DNA of 64,000 bases from Undaria pinnatifida (GCA_012845835.1 JABAKD010000027.1:11440649-11504648), one strand, 5' to 3'. Positions 12,201 through 27,200 are shown, counted from the stretch's first letter. Numbers and translations are program-made. Notes: generated by a model from the sequence alone, not told the origin.

Positions 12201-15200
12201 CGTCGCCTCCTGCCGGAGCAGCAGCCGGCTGCCCTACTACCGGAGCGACGGGTGCCCCAGGCGATGCCACAGGTCCGGAAGCCACTGGTGCAGTTTCGAC
12301 AATTGGTGATGCTGCGGGAGTTTGTACAGCTGGAGGTGTTCCCGCCGTCGGTGCCATGGGGGTTGGGCTCCCAACAGTTGGTGCGGCTTCACCACCGCCG
12401 CCCTCATCTGGGGCAGCAGCTGGCTGCCCTTCCGCTGGAGCAGCCGGTACCACTGGTGATGCCAAAGGTCCGGATGCCACCGGTGCAGTTTCGACAATTG
12501 GTGATGCAGCGGGCGGTTGCACAACTGGAGATGTTCCCGCTGTCGGTGCCATAGAGGTTGGGCTCCTAACGGTTGGTGCGGCTTCGCCACCACCGCCTTC
12601 TGTTGGAACAGCAGCTGGCTGCCCTTCCACTGGAGCAGCCGGTGCCACCGGCGATGCCACAGGCCCGGATGCCATTGGTGCAGCTCCGACAATTGGTGAT
12701 GCCGCGGGCGGTTGCACAGCTGGAGGTGTTCCTGCCGTCGGTGCCATGGGGGTTGGGCCCTCAACGGTTGGTGCAATTTCACCTCCGCCGCCCTCGGCCG
12801 GGGCAGCAGCTGGCTGCCCTTGCACCGGAGCAGCCGGCCTTACCGGCGATGCCACAGGCCCGGATGCCACTGGTGCAGTTTCGACAATCGGTGATGCAGC
12901 TGGCGGCTGCACAGCTGGAGGTGTTGCCGCCGTCGGTGCCATGGGCGTGGGGCTTCCAACGGTTGGTGCGGATTCCCCACCGCCGCCTTCCGCCGGAGCA
13001 GCAGCTGGCTGCCCTTCCACCGGAGCAGCCGGTGCCACCGGCGATGCCACAGGCCCGAATGCCACTGGTGCAGTTTCGACAATCGGTGATGCAGCGGGCG
13101 GTTGCACAGCCGGAGGAGTTCCCGTCGTCGGTGACATGGGGGTGGGGCTCCCAACAGATGGTCCGGGTTCACCACCGTCGCCTTCTGCCGGAGCAGCAGC
13201 CGGCTGCCCTACTACCGGAGCGACGGGTGCCCCAGGCGATGCCACAGGTCCGGAAGCCACTGGTGCAGTTTCGACAATTGGTGATGCTGCGGGAGTTTGT
13301 ACAGCTGGAGGTGTTCCCGCCGTCGGTGCCATGGGGGTTGGGCTCCCAACAGTTGGTGCGGCTTCACCACCGCCGCCCTCATCTGGGGCAGCAGCTGGCT
13401 GCCCTTCCGCTGGAGCAGCCGGTACCACTGGTGATGCCACAGGTCCGGATGCCACCGGTGCAGTTTCGAGAATTGGTGATGCAGCGGGCGGTTGCACAGC
13501 TGGAGGTGTTCCCGCTGCCGGTGCCATAGGGGTTGGGCTCCCAACTGTTGGTGCGGCTTCACCACCGCCGCCCTCTGTTGGAGCAGCAGCTGGCTGCCTT
13601 TCCGCTGGAGCAGCCGGTACCACTGGTGATGCCACAGGTCCAGATGCCACCGGTGCAGTTTCGACAATTGGTGATGCAACGGGCGGTTGCACAGCTGGAG
13701 GTGTCCCCGCTGTCGGTGCCATAGGGGTTGGGCTCCCAACGGTTGGTGCAATTTCACCTCCGCCGCCCTCGGCCGGGGCAGCAGCTGGCTGCCCTTGCAC
13801 CGGAGCAGCCGGGATCACTGGTGATGCCACAGGTCCGGATGTCGCCGGTGCAGTTTCGACAATCGGTGATGCAGCGGGCGGCTGCACAGCTGGAGGTGTT
13901 CCCGCCGTCGGTGCCATGGGGGTTGGGCTCCCAACAGTTGGTGCGGCTTCACCCCCGCCGCCCTCGGTTGGGGCAGCAGCTGGCTGCTCTTCCGCTGGAG
14001 CAGCCGGTACCACTGGTGATGCCACAGGTCCAGATGCCACCGGTGCAGTTTCGACAATTGGTGATGCAACGGGCGGTTGCACAGCTGGAGGTGTTTCCGC
14101 CGTCGGTGCCATAGGGGTTGGGCTCTCAACAGTTGGTGCGGCTTCACCACCGCCGCCCTCGGTTGGGGCAGCAGCTGGCTGCTCCTCCGCTGGAGCAGCC
14201 GGTACCACCGGCGATGCCACAGGCCCAGATGCCACCGGTGCAGTTTCGACAATTGGTGATGCAACGGGCGGTTGCACAGCTGGAGGTGTTCCCGCTGTCG
14301 GTGCCATTGAGGTGGGGCTCCCAACGGTTGGTGCGGCTTCGCCACCACCGCCTTCTGTTGGAGCAGCAGCTGACTGCCCTTCCACTGGAGCAGCCGGTGC
14401 CACCGGCGATGCCACAGGCCCGAATGCCACTGGTGCAGCTCCAACAATCGGTGATGCCGCGGGCGGTTGCACAGCTGGAGGTGTTCCCGCCGTCGGTGAC
14501 ATGGGGGTTGGGCTCTCAACGGTTGGCGCAAATTCACCACCGCCGCCTTCGGCCGGGGCAGCAGCTGGCTGCCCTTCCCCTGGAGCAGCCGGGACCACTG
14601 GTGATGCCACAGGTCCGGATGTCGCCGGTGCAGTTTCGACAATCGGTGATGCTGCGGGCGGCTGCACAGCTGGAGGTGTTCCCGCCGTCGGTGCCATGGG
14701 GGTTGGGCTCCCAACAGTTGGTGCGGCTTCACCACCGCCGCCCTCGGTTGGAGCAGCAGCTGGCTGCCCTTCCGCTGGAGCAGCCGGTACCACTGGTGAT
14801 GCCACAGGTCCAGATGCCACCGGTGCAGTTTCGACATTTGGTGATGCAACGGGCGGTTGCACAGCTGGAGGTGTTCCCGCTGTCGGTGCCATTGAGGTGG
14901 GGCTCCCAACGGTTGGTGCGGCTTCGCCACCACCGCCTTCTGTTGGAGCAGCAGCTGGCTGCCCTTCCACTGGAGCAGCCGGTGCCACCGGCGATGCCAC
15001 AGGCCCAGATGCCACTGGTCCAGCTCCAACAATCGGTGATGCCGCGGGCGGTTGCACAGCTGGAGGTGTTCCCGCCGTCGGTGACATGGGGGTTGGGCTC
15101 TCAACGGTTGGCGCAAATTCACCACCGCCGCCTTCGGCCGGGGCAGCAGCTGGCTGCCCTTGCACCGGAGCAGCCGGCTTTGCCGGCGATGCCACAGGCC

Positions 15201-18200
15201 CGGATGCCACTGGTGCAGTTTCGACAATTGGTGATGCTGCGGGCGGCTGCCCAGCTGGAGGTGTTCCCGCTGCCGGTGCCATGGGGGTTGGGCTCCCAAC
15301 AGTTGGTGCGGCTTCACCACCGCCGCCCTCTGTTGGAGCAGCAGCTGGCTGCCTTTCCGCTGGAGCAGCCGGTACCACTGGTGATGCCACAGGTCCAGAT
15401 GCCACCGGTGCAGTTTCGACAATTGGTGATGCAACGGGCGGTTGCACAGCTGGAGGTGTCCCCGCTGTCGGTGCCATTGAAGTGGGGCTCCCAACGGTTG
15501 GTGCGGCTTCGCCACCACCGCCTTCTGTTGGAGCAGCAGCTGGCTGCCCTTCCACTGGAGCAGCCGGTGCCACCGGCGATGCCACAGGCCCAGATGCCAC
15601 TGGTGCAGCTCCAACAATCGGTGATGCCGCGGGCGGTTGCACAGCTGGAGGTGTTCCCGCCGTCGGTGCCATGGGCGTGGGGCTCCCAACGGTTGGTGCG
15701 GTTTCCCCACCGCCGCCTTCTGCCGGAGCAGCTGCTGGCTGCCCTTCCACCGGAGCAGCCGGTGCCACCGGCGATGCCACAGGTCCGGATGCCACCGGTG
15801 CAGTTTCGACAATTGGTGATGCAGCGGGCGGTTGCCCAGCTGGAGGTGTCCCCGCCGTCGGTGCCATTGAGGTGGGGCTCGCAACGGTTGGTGCGGCTTC
15901 GCCACCACCGCCTTCTGTTGGAACAGCAGCTGGCTGCCCTTCCGCTGGAGCAGCCGGTACCACTGGTGATGCCACAGGTCCAGATGCCACCGGTGCAGTT
16001 TCGACAATTGGTGATGCAACGGACGGTTGCACAGCTGGAGGTGTTCCCGCTGTCGGTGCCATTGAGGTGGGGCTCCCAACGGTTGGTGCGGCTTCGCCAC
16101 CACCGCCTTCTGTTGGAGCAGCAGCTGGCTGCCCTTCCACTGGAGCAGCCGGTGCCACCGGCGATGCCACAGGCCCAGATGCCACTGGTGCAGCTCCAAC
16201 AATCGGTGATGCCGCGGGCGGTTGCACAGCTGGAGGTGTTCCCTCCGTCGGTGACATGGGGGTTGGGCTCTCAGCGGTTGGCGCAAATTCACCACCGCCG
16301 CCTTCGGCCGGGGGCAGCAGCTGGCTGCCCTTGCACCGGAGGAGCCGGCTTTGCCGGCGATGCCACAGGCCCGGATGCCACTGGTGCAGTTTCGACAATC
16401 GGTGATGCAGCGGGCGGTTGCACAGCTGGAGGTGTTCCCGCCGTCGGTGCCATAGGCGTGGGGCTCCCAACGGTTGGTGCGGATTCCCCACCGCCGCCTT
16501 CTGCCGGAGCAGCTGCTGGCTGCCCTTCCACCGGAGCAGCCGGTGCCACCGGCGATGCCACAGGTCCGGATGCCACCGGTGCAGTTTCGACAATTGGTGA
16601 TGCAGCGGGCGGTTGCCCAGCTGGAGGTGTCCCCGCCGTCGGTGCCATTGAGGTGGGGCTCCCAACGGTTGGTGCGGCTTCGCCACCACCGCCTTCTGTT
16701 GGAACAGCAGCTGGCTGCCCTTCCGCTGGAGCAGCCGGTACCACTGGTGATGCCACAGGTCCAGATGCCACCGGTGCAGTTTCGACAATTGGTGATGAAA
16801 CGGACGGTTGCACAGCTGGAGGTGTTCCCGCTGTCGGTGCCATTGAGGTGGGGCTCCCAACGGTTGGTGCGGCTTCGCCACCACCGCCTTCTGTTGGAGC
16901 AGCAGCTGGCTGCCCTTCCACTGGAGCAGCCGGTGCCACCGGCGATGCCACAGGCCCAGATGCCACTGGTGCAGCTCCAACAATCGGTGATGCCGCGGGC
17001 GGTTGCACAGCTGGAGGTGTTCCCTCCGTCGGTGACATGGGGGTTGGGCTCTCAACGGTTGGCGCAAATTCACCACCGCCGCCTTCGGCCGGGGCAGCAG
17101 CTGGCTGCCCTTGCACCGGAGCAGCCGGCTTTGCCGGCGATGCCACAGGCCCGGATGCCACTGGTGCAGTTTCGACAATCGGTGATGCAGCGGGCGGTTG
17201 CACAGCTGGAGGTGTTCCCGCCGTCGGTGCCATAGGCGTGGGGCTCCCAACGGTTGGTGCGGATTCCCCACCGCCGCCTTCTGCCGGAGCAGCTGCTGGC
17301 TGCCCTTCCACCGGAGCAGCCGGTGCCACCGGCGATGCCACAGGTCCGGATGCCACCGGTGCAGTTTCGACAATTGGTGATGCAGCGGGCGGTTGCCCAG
17401 CTGGAGGTGTCCCCGCCGTCGGTGCCATTGAGGTGGGGCTCCCAACGGTTGGTGCGGCTTCGCCACCACCGCCTTCTGTTGGAACAGCAGCTGGCTGCCC
17501 TTCCGCTGGAGCAGCCGGTACCACTGGTGATGCCACAGGTCCAGATGCCACCGGTGCAGTTTCGACAATTGGTGATGCAACGGACGGTTGCACAGCTGGA
17601 GGTGTTCCCGCTGTCGGTGCCATTGAGGTGGGGCTCCCAACGGTTGGTGCGGCTTCGCCACCACCGCCTTCTGTTGGAGCAGCAGCTGGCTGCCCTTCCA
17701 CTGGAGCAGCCGGTGCCACCGGCGATGCCACAGGCCCAGATGCCACTGGTGCAGCTCCAACAATCGGTGATGCCGCGGGCGGTTGCACAGCTGGAGGTGT
17801 TCCCTCCGTCGGTGACATGGGGGTTGGGCTCTCAACGGTTGGCGCAAATTCACCACCGCCGCCTTCGGCCGGGGCAGCAGCTGGCTGCCCTTGCACCGGA
17901 GCAGCCGGCTTTGCCGGCGATGCCACAGGCCCGGATGCCACTGGTGCAGTTTCGACAATCGGTGATGCAGCGGGCGGTTGCACAGCTGGAGGTGTTCCCG
18001 CCGTCGGTGCCATAGGCGTGGGGCTCCCAACGGTTGGTGCGGATTCCCCACCGCCGCCTTCTGCCGGAGCAGCTGCTGGCTGCCCATCCACCGGAGCAGC
18101 CGGTGCCACCGGCGATGCCACAGGTCCGGATGCCACCGGTGCAGTTTCGACAATTGGTGATGCAGCGGGCGGTTGCCCAGCTGGAGGTGTCCCCGCCGTC

Positions 18201-21200
18201 GGTGCCATTGAGGTGGGGCTCCCAACGGTTGGTGCGGCTTCGCCACCACCGCCTTCTGTTGGAACAGCAGCTGGCTGCCCTTCCGCTGGAGCAGCCGGTA
18301 CCACTGGTGATGCCACAGGTCCAGATGCCACCGGTGCAGTTTCGACAATTGGTGATGAAACGGACGGTTGCACAGCTGGAGGTGTTCCCGCTGTCGGTGC
18401 CATTGAGGTGGGGCTCCCAACGGTTGGTGCGGCTTCGCCACCACCGCCTTCTGTTGGAGCAGCAGCTGGCTGCCCTTCCACTGGAGCAGCCGGTGCCACC
18501 GGCGATGCCACAGGCCCAGATGCCACTGGTGCAGCTCCAACAATCGGTGATGCCGCGGGCGGTTGCACAGCTGGAGGTGTTCCCTCCGTCGGTGACATGG
18601 GGGTTGGGCTCTCAACGGTTGGCGCAAATTCACCACCGCCGCCTTCGGCCGGGGCAGCAGCTGGCTGCCCTTGCACCGGAGCAGCCGGCTTTGCCGGCGA
18701 TGCCACAGGCCCGGATGCCACTGGTGCAGTTTCGACAATCGGTGATGCAGCGGGCGGTTGCACAGCTGGAGGTGTTCCCGCCGTCGGTGCCATAGGCGTG
18801 GGGCTCCCAACGGTTGGTGCGGATTCCCCACCGCCGCCTTCTGCCGGAGCAGCTGCTGGCTGCCCTTCCACCGGAGCAGCCGGTGCCACCGGCGATGCCA
18901 CAGGTCCGGATGCCACCGGTGCAGTTTCGACAATTGGTGATGCAGCGGGCGGTTGCCCAGCTGGAGGTGTCCCCGCCGTCGGTGCCATTGAGGTGGGGCT
19001 CCCAACGGTTGGTGCGGCTTCGCCACCACCGCCTTCTGTTGGAACAGCAGCTGGCTGCCCTTCCGCTGGAGCAGCCGGTACCACTGGTGATGCCACAGGT
19101 CCAGATGCCACCGGTGCAGTTTCGACAATTGGTGATGCAACGGACGGTTGCACAGCTGGAGGTGTTCCCGCTGTCGGTGCCATTGAGGTGGGGCTCCCAA
19201 CGGTTGGTGCGGCTTCGCCACCACCGCCTTCTGTTGGAGCAGCAGCTGGCTGCCCTTCCACTGGAGCAGCCGGTGCCACCGGCGATGCCACAGGCCCAGA
19301 TGCCACTGGTGCAGCTCCAACAATCGGTGATGCCGCGGGCGGTTGCACAGCTGGAGGTGTTCCCTCCGTCGGTGACATGGGGGTTGGGCTCTCAACGGTT
19401 GGCGCAAATTCACCACCGCCGCCTTCGGCCGGGGCAGCAGCTGGCTGCCCTTGCACCGGAGCAGCCGGCTTTGCCGGCGATGCCACAGGCCCGGATGCCA
19501 CTGGTGCAGTTTCGACAATCGGTGATGCAGCGGGCGGTTGCACAGCTGGAGGTGTTCCCGCCGTCGGTGCCATAGGCGTGGGGCTCCCAACGGTTGGTGC
19601 GGATTCCCCACCGCCGCCTTCTGCCGGAGCAGCTGCTGGCTGCCCATCCACCGGAGCAGCCGGTGCCACCGGCGGTGCCACAGGTCCGGATGCCACCGGT
19701 GCAGTTTCGACAATTGGTGATGCAGCGGGCGGTTGCCCAGCTGGAGGTGTCCCCGCCGTCGGTGCCATTGAGGTGGGGCTCCCAACGGTTGGTGCGGCTT
19801 CGCCACCACCGCCTTCTGTTGGAACAGCAGCTGGCTGCNNNNNNNNNNNNNNNNNNNNNNNNNNNNNNNNNNNNNNNNNNNNNNNNNNNNNNNNNNNNNN
19901 NNNNNNNNNNNNNNNNNNNNNNNNNNNNNNNNNNNNNNNNNNNNNNNNNNNNNNNNNNNNNNNNNNNNNNNNNNNNNNNNNNNNNNNNNNNNNNNNNNNN
20001 NNNNNNNNNNNNNNNNNNNNNNNNNNNNNNNNNNNNNNNNNNNNNNNNNNNNNNNNNNNNNNNNNNNNNNNNNNNNNNNNNNNNNNNNNNNNNNNNNNNN
20101 NNNNNNNNNNNNNNNNNNNNNNNNNNNNNNNNNNNNNNNNNNNNNNNNNNNNNNNNNNNNNNNNNNNNNNNNNNNNNNNNNNNNNNNNNNNNNNNNNNNN
20201 NNNNNNNNNNNNNNNNNNNNNNNNNNNNNNNNNNNNNNNNNNNNNNNNNNNNNNNNNNNNNNNNNNNNNNNNNNNNNNNNNNNNNNNNNNNNNNNNNNNN
20301 NNNNNNNNNNNNNNNNNNNNNNNNNNNNNNNNNNNNNNGCCTTCGGCCGGGGCAGCAGCTGGCTGCCCTTGCACCGGAGCAGCCGGCTTTGCCGGCGATG
20401 CCACAGGCCCGGATGCCACTGGTGCAGTTTCGACAATCGGTGATGCAGCGGGCGGTTGCACAGCTGGAGGTGTTCCCGCCGTCGGTGCCATAGGCGTGGG
20501 GCTCCCAACGGTTGGTGCGGATTCCCCACCGCCGCCTTCTGCCGGAGCAGCAGCTGGCTGCCCTTCCGCTGGAGCAGCCGGTACCACTGGTGATGCCACA
20601 GGTCCAGATGCCACTGGTGCAGTTTCGACAATTGGTGATGCAACGGGCGGTTGCACAGCTGGAGGTGTCCCCGCTGTCGGTGCCATTGAGGTGGGGCTCC
20701 CAACGGTTGGTGCGGCTTCGCCACCACCGCCTTCTGTTGGAGCAGCAGCTGGCTGCCCTTCCACTGGAGCAGCCGGTGCCACCGGCGATGCCACAGGCCC
20801 AGATGCCACTGGTGCAGCTCCAACAATCGGTGATGCCGCGGGCGGTTGCACAGCTGGAGGTGTTCCCGCCGTCGGTGCCATGGGCGTGGGGCTCCCAACG
20901 GTTGGTGCGGATTCCCCACCGCCGCCTTCTGCCGGAGCAGCAGCTGGCTGCCCTTCCACCGGAGCAGCCGGTGCCACCGGCGATGCCACAGGTCCGGATG
21001 CCACCGGTGCAGTTTCGACAATTGGTGATGCTGCGGGCGGTTGCCCAGCTGGAGGTGTCCCCGCCGTCGGTGCCATTGAGGTGGGGCTCCCAACGGTTGG
21101 TGCGGCTTCGCCACCACCGCCTTCTGTTGGAACAGCAGCTGGCTGCCCTTCCGCTGGAGCAGCCGGTACCACTGGTGATGCCACAGGTCTAGATGCCACC

Positions 21201-24200
21201 GGTGCAGTTTCGACAATTGGTGATGCAACGGACGGTTGCACAGCTGGAGGTGTTCCCGCTGTCGGTGCCATTGAGGTGGGGCTCCCAACGGTTGGTGCGG
21301 CTTCGCCACCACCGCCTTCTGTTGGAGCAGCAGCTGGCTGCCCTTCCACCGGAGCAGCCGGTGCCACCGGCGATGCCACAGGTCCAGATGCCACTGGTGC
21401 AGCTCCAACAATCGGTGATGCCGCGGGCGGTTGCACAGCTGGAGGTGTTCCCTCCGTCGGTGACATGGGGGTTGGGCTCTCAACGGTTGGCGCAAATTCA
21501 CCACCGCCGCCTTCGGCCGGGGCAGCAGCTGGCTGCCCTTGCACCGGAGCAGCCGGCTTTGCCGGCGATGCCACAGGCCCGGATGCCACTGGTGCAGTTT
21601 CGACAATCGGTGATGCAGCGGGCGGTTGCACAGCTGGAGGTGTTCCCGCCGTCGGTGCCATAGGCGTGGGGCTCCCAACGGTTGGTGCGGATTCCCCACC
21701 GCCGCCTTCTGCCGGAGCAGCTGCTGGCTGCCCTTCCACCGGAGCAGCCGGTGCCACCGGCGATGCCACAGGTCCGGATGCCACCGGTGCAGTTTCGACA
21801 ATTGGTGATGCAGCGGGCGGTTGCCCAGCTGGAGGTGTCCCCGCCGTCGGTGCCATTGAGGTGGGGCTCGCAACGGTTGGTGCGGCTTCGCCACCACCGC
21901 CTTCTGTTGGAACAGCAGCTGGCTGCCCTTCCGCTGGAGCAGCCGGTACCACTGGTGATGCCACAGGTCCAGATGCCACCGGTGCAGTTTCGACAATTGG
22001 TGATGCAACGGACGGTTGCACAGCTGGAGGTGTTCCCGCTGTCGGTGCCATTGAGGTGGGGCTCCCAACGGTTGGTGCGGCTTCGCCACCACCGCCTTCT
22101 GTTGGAGCAGCAGCTGGCTGCCCTTCCACTGGAGCAGCCGGTGCCACCGGCGATGCCACAGGCCCAGATGCCACTGGTGCAGCTCCAACAATCGGTGATG
22201 CCGCGGGCGGTTGCACAGCTGGAGGTGTTCCCTCCGTCGGTGACATGGGGGTTGGGCTCTCAACGGTTGGCGCAAATTCACCACCGCCGCCTTCGGCCGG
22301 GGCAGCAGCTGGCTGCCCTTGCACCGGAGCAGCCGGCTTTGCCGGCGATGCCACAGGCCCGGATGCCACTGGTGCAGTTTCGACAATCGGTGATGCAGCG
22401 GGCGGTTGCACAGCTGGAGGTGTTCCCGCCGTCGGTGCCATAGGCGTGGGGCTCCCAACGGTTGGTGCGGATTCCCCACCGCCGCCTTCTGCCGGAGCAG
22501 CTGCTGGCTGCCCTTCCACCGGAGCAGCCGGTGCCACCGGCGATGCCACAGGTCCGGATGCCACCGGTGCAGTTTCGACAATTGGTGATGCAGCGGGCGG
22601 TTGCCCAGCTGGAGGTGTCCCCGCCGTCGGTGCCATTGAGGTGGGGCTCCCAACGGTTGGTGCGGCTTCGCCACCACCGCCTTCTGTTGGAACAGCAGCT
22701 GGCTGCCCTTCCGCTGGAGCAGCCGGTACCACTGGTGATGCCACAGGTCCAGATGCCACCGGTGCAGTTTCGACAATTGGTGATGAAACGGACGGTTGCA
22801 CAGCTGGAGGTGTTCCCGCTGTCGGTGCCATTGAGGTGGGGCTCCCAACGGTTGGTGCGGCTTCGCCACCACCGCCTTCTGTTGGAGCAGCAGCTGGCTG
22901 CCCTTCCACTGGAGCAGCCGGTGCCACCGGCGATGCCACAGGCCCAGATGCCACTGGTGCAGCTCCAACAATCGGTGATGCCGCGGGCGGTTGCACAGCT
23001 GGAGGTGTTCCCTCCGTCGGTGACATGGGGGTTGGGCTCTCAACGGTTGGCGCAAATTCACCACCGCCGCCTTCGGCCGGGGCAGCAGCTGGCTGCCCTT
23101 GCACCGGAGCAGCCGGCTTTGCCGGCGATGGCACAGGCCCGGATGCCACTGGTGCAGTTTCGACAATCGGTGATGCAGCGGGCGGTTGCACAGCTGGAGG
23201 TGTTCCCGCCGTCGGTGCCATAGGCGTGGGGCTCCCAACGGTTGGTGCGGATTCCCCACCGCCGCCTTCTGCCGGAGCAGCTGCTGGCTGCCCTTCCACC
23301 GGAGCAGCCGGTGCCACCGGCGATGCCACAGGTCCGGATGCCACCGGTGCAGTTTCGACAATTGGTGATGCAGCGGGCGGTTGCCCAGCTGGAGGTGTCC
23401 CCGCCGTCGGTGCCATTGAGGTGGGGCTCCCAACGGTTGGTGCGGCTTCGCCACCACCGCCTTCTGTTGGAACAGCAGCTGGCTGCCCTTCCGCTGGAGC
23501 AGCCGGTACCACTGGTGATGCCACAGGTCCAGATGCCACCGGTGCAGTTTCGACAATTGGTGATGCAACGGACGGTTGCACAGCTGGAGGTGTTCCCGCT
23601 GTCGGTGCCATTGAGGTGGGGCTCCCAACGGTTGGTGCGGCTTCGCCACCACCGCCTTCTGTTGGAGCAGCAGCTGGCTGCCCTTCCACTGGAGCAGCCG
23701 GTGCCACCGGCGATGCCACAGGCCCAGATGCCACTGGTGCAGCTCCAACAATCGGTGATGCCGCGGGCGGTTGCACAGCTGGAGGTGTTCCCTCCGTCGG
23801 TGACATGGGGGTTGGGCTCTCAACGGTTGGCGCAAATTCACCACCGCCGCCTTCGGCCGGGGCAGCAGCTGGCTGCCCTTGCACCGGAGCAGCCGGCTTT
23901 GCCGGCGATGCCACAGGCCCGGATGCCACTGGTGCAGTTTCGACAATCGGTGATGCAGCGGGCGGTTGCACAGCTGGAGGTGTTCCCGCCGTCGGTGCCA
24001 TAGGCGTGGGGCTCCCAACGGTTGGTGCGGATTCCCCACCGCCGCCTTCTGCCGGAGCAGCTGCTGGCTGCCCATCCACCGGAGCAGCCGGTGCCACCGG
24101 CGGTGCCACAGGTCCGGATGCCACCGGTGCAGTTTCGACAATTGGTGATGCAGCGGGCGGTTGCCCAGCTGGAGGTGTCCCCGCCGTCGGTGCCATTGAG

Positions 24201-27200
24201 GTGGGGCTCCCAACGGTTGGTGCGGCTTCGCCACCACCGCCTTCTGTTGGAACAGCAGCTGGCTGCCCTTCCGCTGGAGCAGCCGGTACCACTGGTGATG
24301 CCACAGGTCCAGATGCCACTGGTGCAGTTTCGACAATTGGTGATGCAACGGACGGTTGCACAGCTGGAGGTGTTCCCGCTGTCGGTGCCATTGAGGTGGG
24401 GCTCCCAACGGTTGGTGCGGCTTCGCCACCACCGCCTTCTGTTGGAGCAGCAGCTGGCTGCCCTTCCACCGGAGCAGCCGGTGCCACCGGCGATGCCACA
24501 GGCCCAGATGCCACTGGTGCAGCTCCAACAATCGGTGATGCCGCGGGCGGTTGCACAGCTGGAGGTGTTCCCTCCGTCGGTGACATGGGGGATGGGCTCT
24601 CAACGGTTGGCGCAAATTCACCACCGCCGCCTTCGGCCGGGGCAGCAGCTGGCTGCCCTTGCACCGGAGCAGCCGGCTTTGCCGGCGATGCCACAGGCCC
24701 GGATGCCACTGGTGCAGTTTCGACAATCGGTGATGCAGCGGGCGGTTGCACAGCTGGAGGTGTTCCCGCCGTCGGTGCCATAGGCGTGGGGCTCCCAACG
24801 GTTGGTGCGGATTCCCCACCGCCGCCTTCTGCCGGAGCAGCAGCTGGCTGCCCTTCCGCTGGAGCAGCCGGTACCACTGGTGATGCCACAGGTCCAGATG
24901 CCACTGGTGCAGTTTCGACAATTGGTGATGCAACGGGCGGTTGCACAGCTGGAGGTGTCCCCGCTGTCGGTGCCATTGAGGTGGGGCTCCCAACGGTTGG
25001 TGCGGCTTCGCCACCACCGCCTTCTGTTGGAGCAGCAGCTGGCTGCCCTTCCACTGGAGCAGCCGGTGCCACCGGCGATGCCACAGGCCCAGATGCCACT
25101 GGTGCAGCTCCAACAATCGGTGATGCCGCGGGCGGTTGCACAGCTGGAGGTGTTCCCGCCGTCGGTGCCATGGGCGTGGGGCTCCCAACGGTTGGTGCGG
25201 ATTCCCCACCGCCGCCTTCTGCCGGAGCAGCAGCTGGCTGCCCTTCCACCGGAGCAGCCGGTGCCACCGGCGATGCCACAGGTCCGGATGCCACCGGTGC
25301 AGTTTCGACAATTGGTGATGCTGCGGGCGGTTGCCCAGCTGGAGGTGTCCCCGCCGTCGGTGCCATTGAGGTGGGGCTCCCAACGGTTGGTGCGGCTTCG
25401 CCACCACCGCCTTCTGTTGGAGCAGCAGCTGGCTGCCCTTCCGCTGGAGCAGCCGGTGCCACCGGCGATGCCACAGGCCCAGATGCCACTGGTGCAGCTC
25501 CAACAATCGGTGATGCCGCGGGCGGTTGCACAGCTGGAGGTGTTCCCTCCGTCGGTGACATGGGGGATGGGCTCTCAACGGTTGGCGCAAATTCACCACC
25601 GCCGCCTTCGGCCGGGGCAGCAGCTGGCTGCCCTTGCACCGGAGCAGCCGGCTTTGCCGGCGATGCCACAGGCCCGGATGCCACTGGTGCAGTTTCGACA
25701 ATCGGTGATGCAGCGGGCGGTTGCACAGCTGGAGGTGTTCCCGCCGTCGGTGCCATAGGCGTGGGGCTCCCAACGGTTGGTGCGGATTCCCCACCGCCGC
25801 CTTCTGCCGGAGCAGCAGCTGGCTGCCCTTCCGCTGGAGCAGCCGGTACCACTGGTGATGCCACAGGTCCAGATGCCACTGGTGCAGTTTCGACAATTGG
25901 TGATGCAACGGGCGGTTGCACAGCTGGAGGTGTCCCCGCTGTCGGTGCCATTGGGGTGGGGCTCCCAACGGTTGGTGCGGCTTCGCCACCACCGCCTTCT
26001 GTTGGAGCAGCAGCTGGCTGCCCTTCCACTGGAGCAGCCGGTGCCACCGGCGATGCCACAGGCCCAGATTCCACTGGTGCAGCTCCAACAATCGGTGATG
26101 CCGCGGGCGGTTGCACAGCTGGAGGTGTTCCCGCCGTCGGTGCCATGGGCGTGGGGCTCCCAACGGTTGGTGCGGATTCCCCACCGCCGCCTTCTGCCGG
26201 AGCAGCAGCTGGCTGCCCTTCCACCGGAGCAGCCGGTGCCACCGGCGATGCCACAGGTCCGGATGCCACCGGTGCAGTTTCGACAATTGGTGATGCTGCG
26301 GGCGGTTGCCCAGCTGGAGGTGTCCCCGCCGTCGGTGCCATTGAGGTGGGGCTCCCAACGGTTGGTGCGGCTTCGCCACCACCGCCTTCTGTTGGAACAG
26401 CAGCTGGCTGCCCTTCCGCTGGAGCAGCCGGTACCACTGGTGATGCCACAGGTCTAGATGCCACCGGTGCAGTTTCGACAATTGGTGATGAAACGGACGG
26501 TTGCACAGCTGGAGGTGTTCCCGCTGTCGGTGCCATTGAGGTGGGGCTCCCAACGGTTGGTGCGGCTTCGCCACCACCGCCTTCTGTTGGAGCAGCAGCT
26601 GGCTGCCCTTCCACTGGAGCAGCCGGTGCCACCGGCGATGCCACAGGCCTAGATGCCACTGGTGCAGCTCCAACAATCGGTGATGCCGCGGGCGGTTGCA
26701 CAGCTGGAGGTGTTCCCTCCGTCGGTGACATGGGGGTTGGGCTCTCAACGGTTGGCGCAAATTCACCACCGCCGCCTTCGGCCGGGGCAGCAGCTGGCTG
26801 CCCTTGCACCGGAGCAGCCGGCTTTGCCGGCGATGCCACAGGCCCGGATGCCACTGGTGCAGTTTCGACAATCGGTGATGCAGCGGGCGGTTGCACAGCT
26901 GGAGGTGTTCCCGCCGTCGGTGCCATAGGCGTGGGGCTCCCAACGGTTGGTGCGGATTCCCCACCGCCGCCTTCTGCCGGAGCAGCTGCTGGCTGCCCTT
27001 CCACCGGAGCAGCCGGTGCCACCGGCGATGCCACAGGTCCGGATGCCACCGGTGCAGTTTCGACAATTGGTGATGCAGCGGGCGGTTGCCCAGCTGGAGG
27101 TGTCCCCGCCGTCGGTGCCATTGAGGTGGGGCTCCCAACGGTTGGTGCGGCTTCGCCACCACCGCCTTCTGTTGGAACAGCAGCTGGCTGCCCTTCCACG

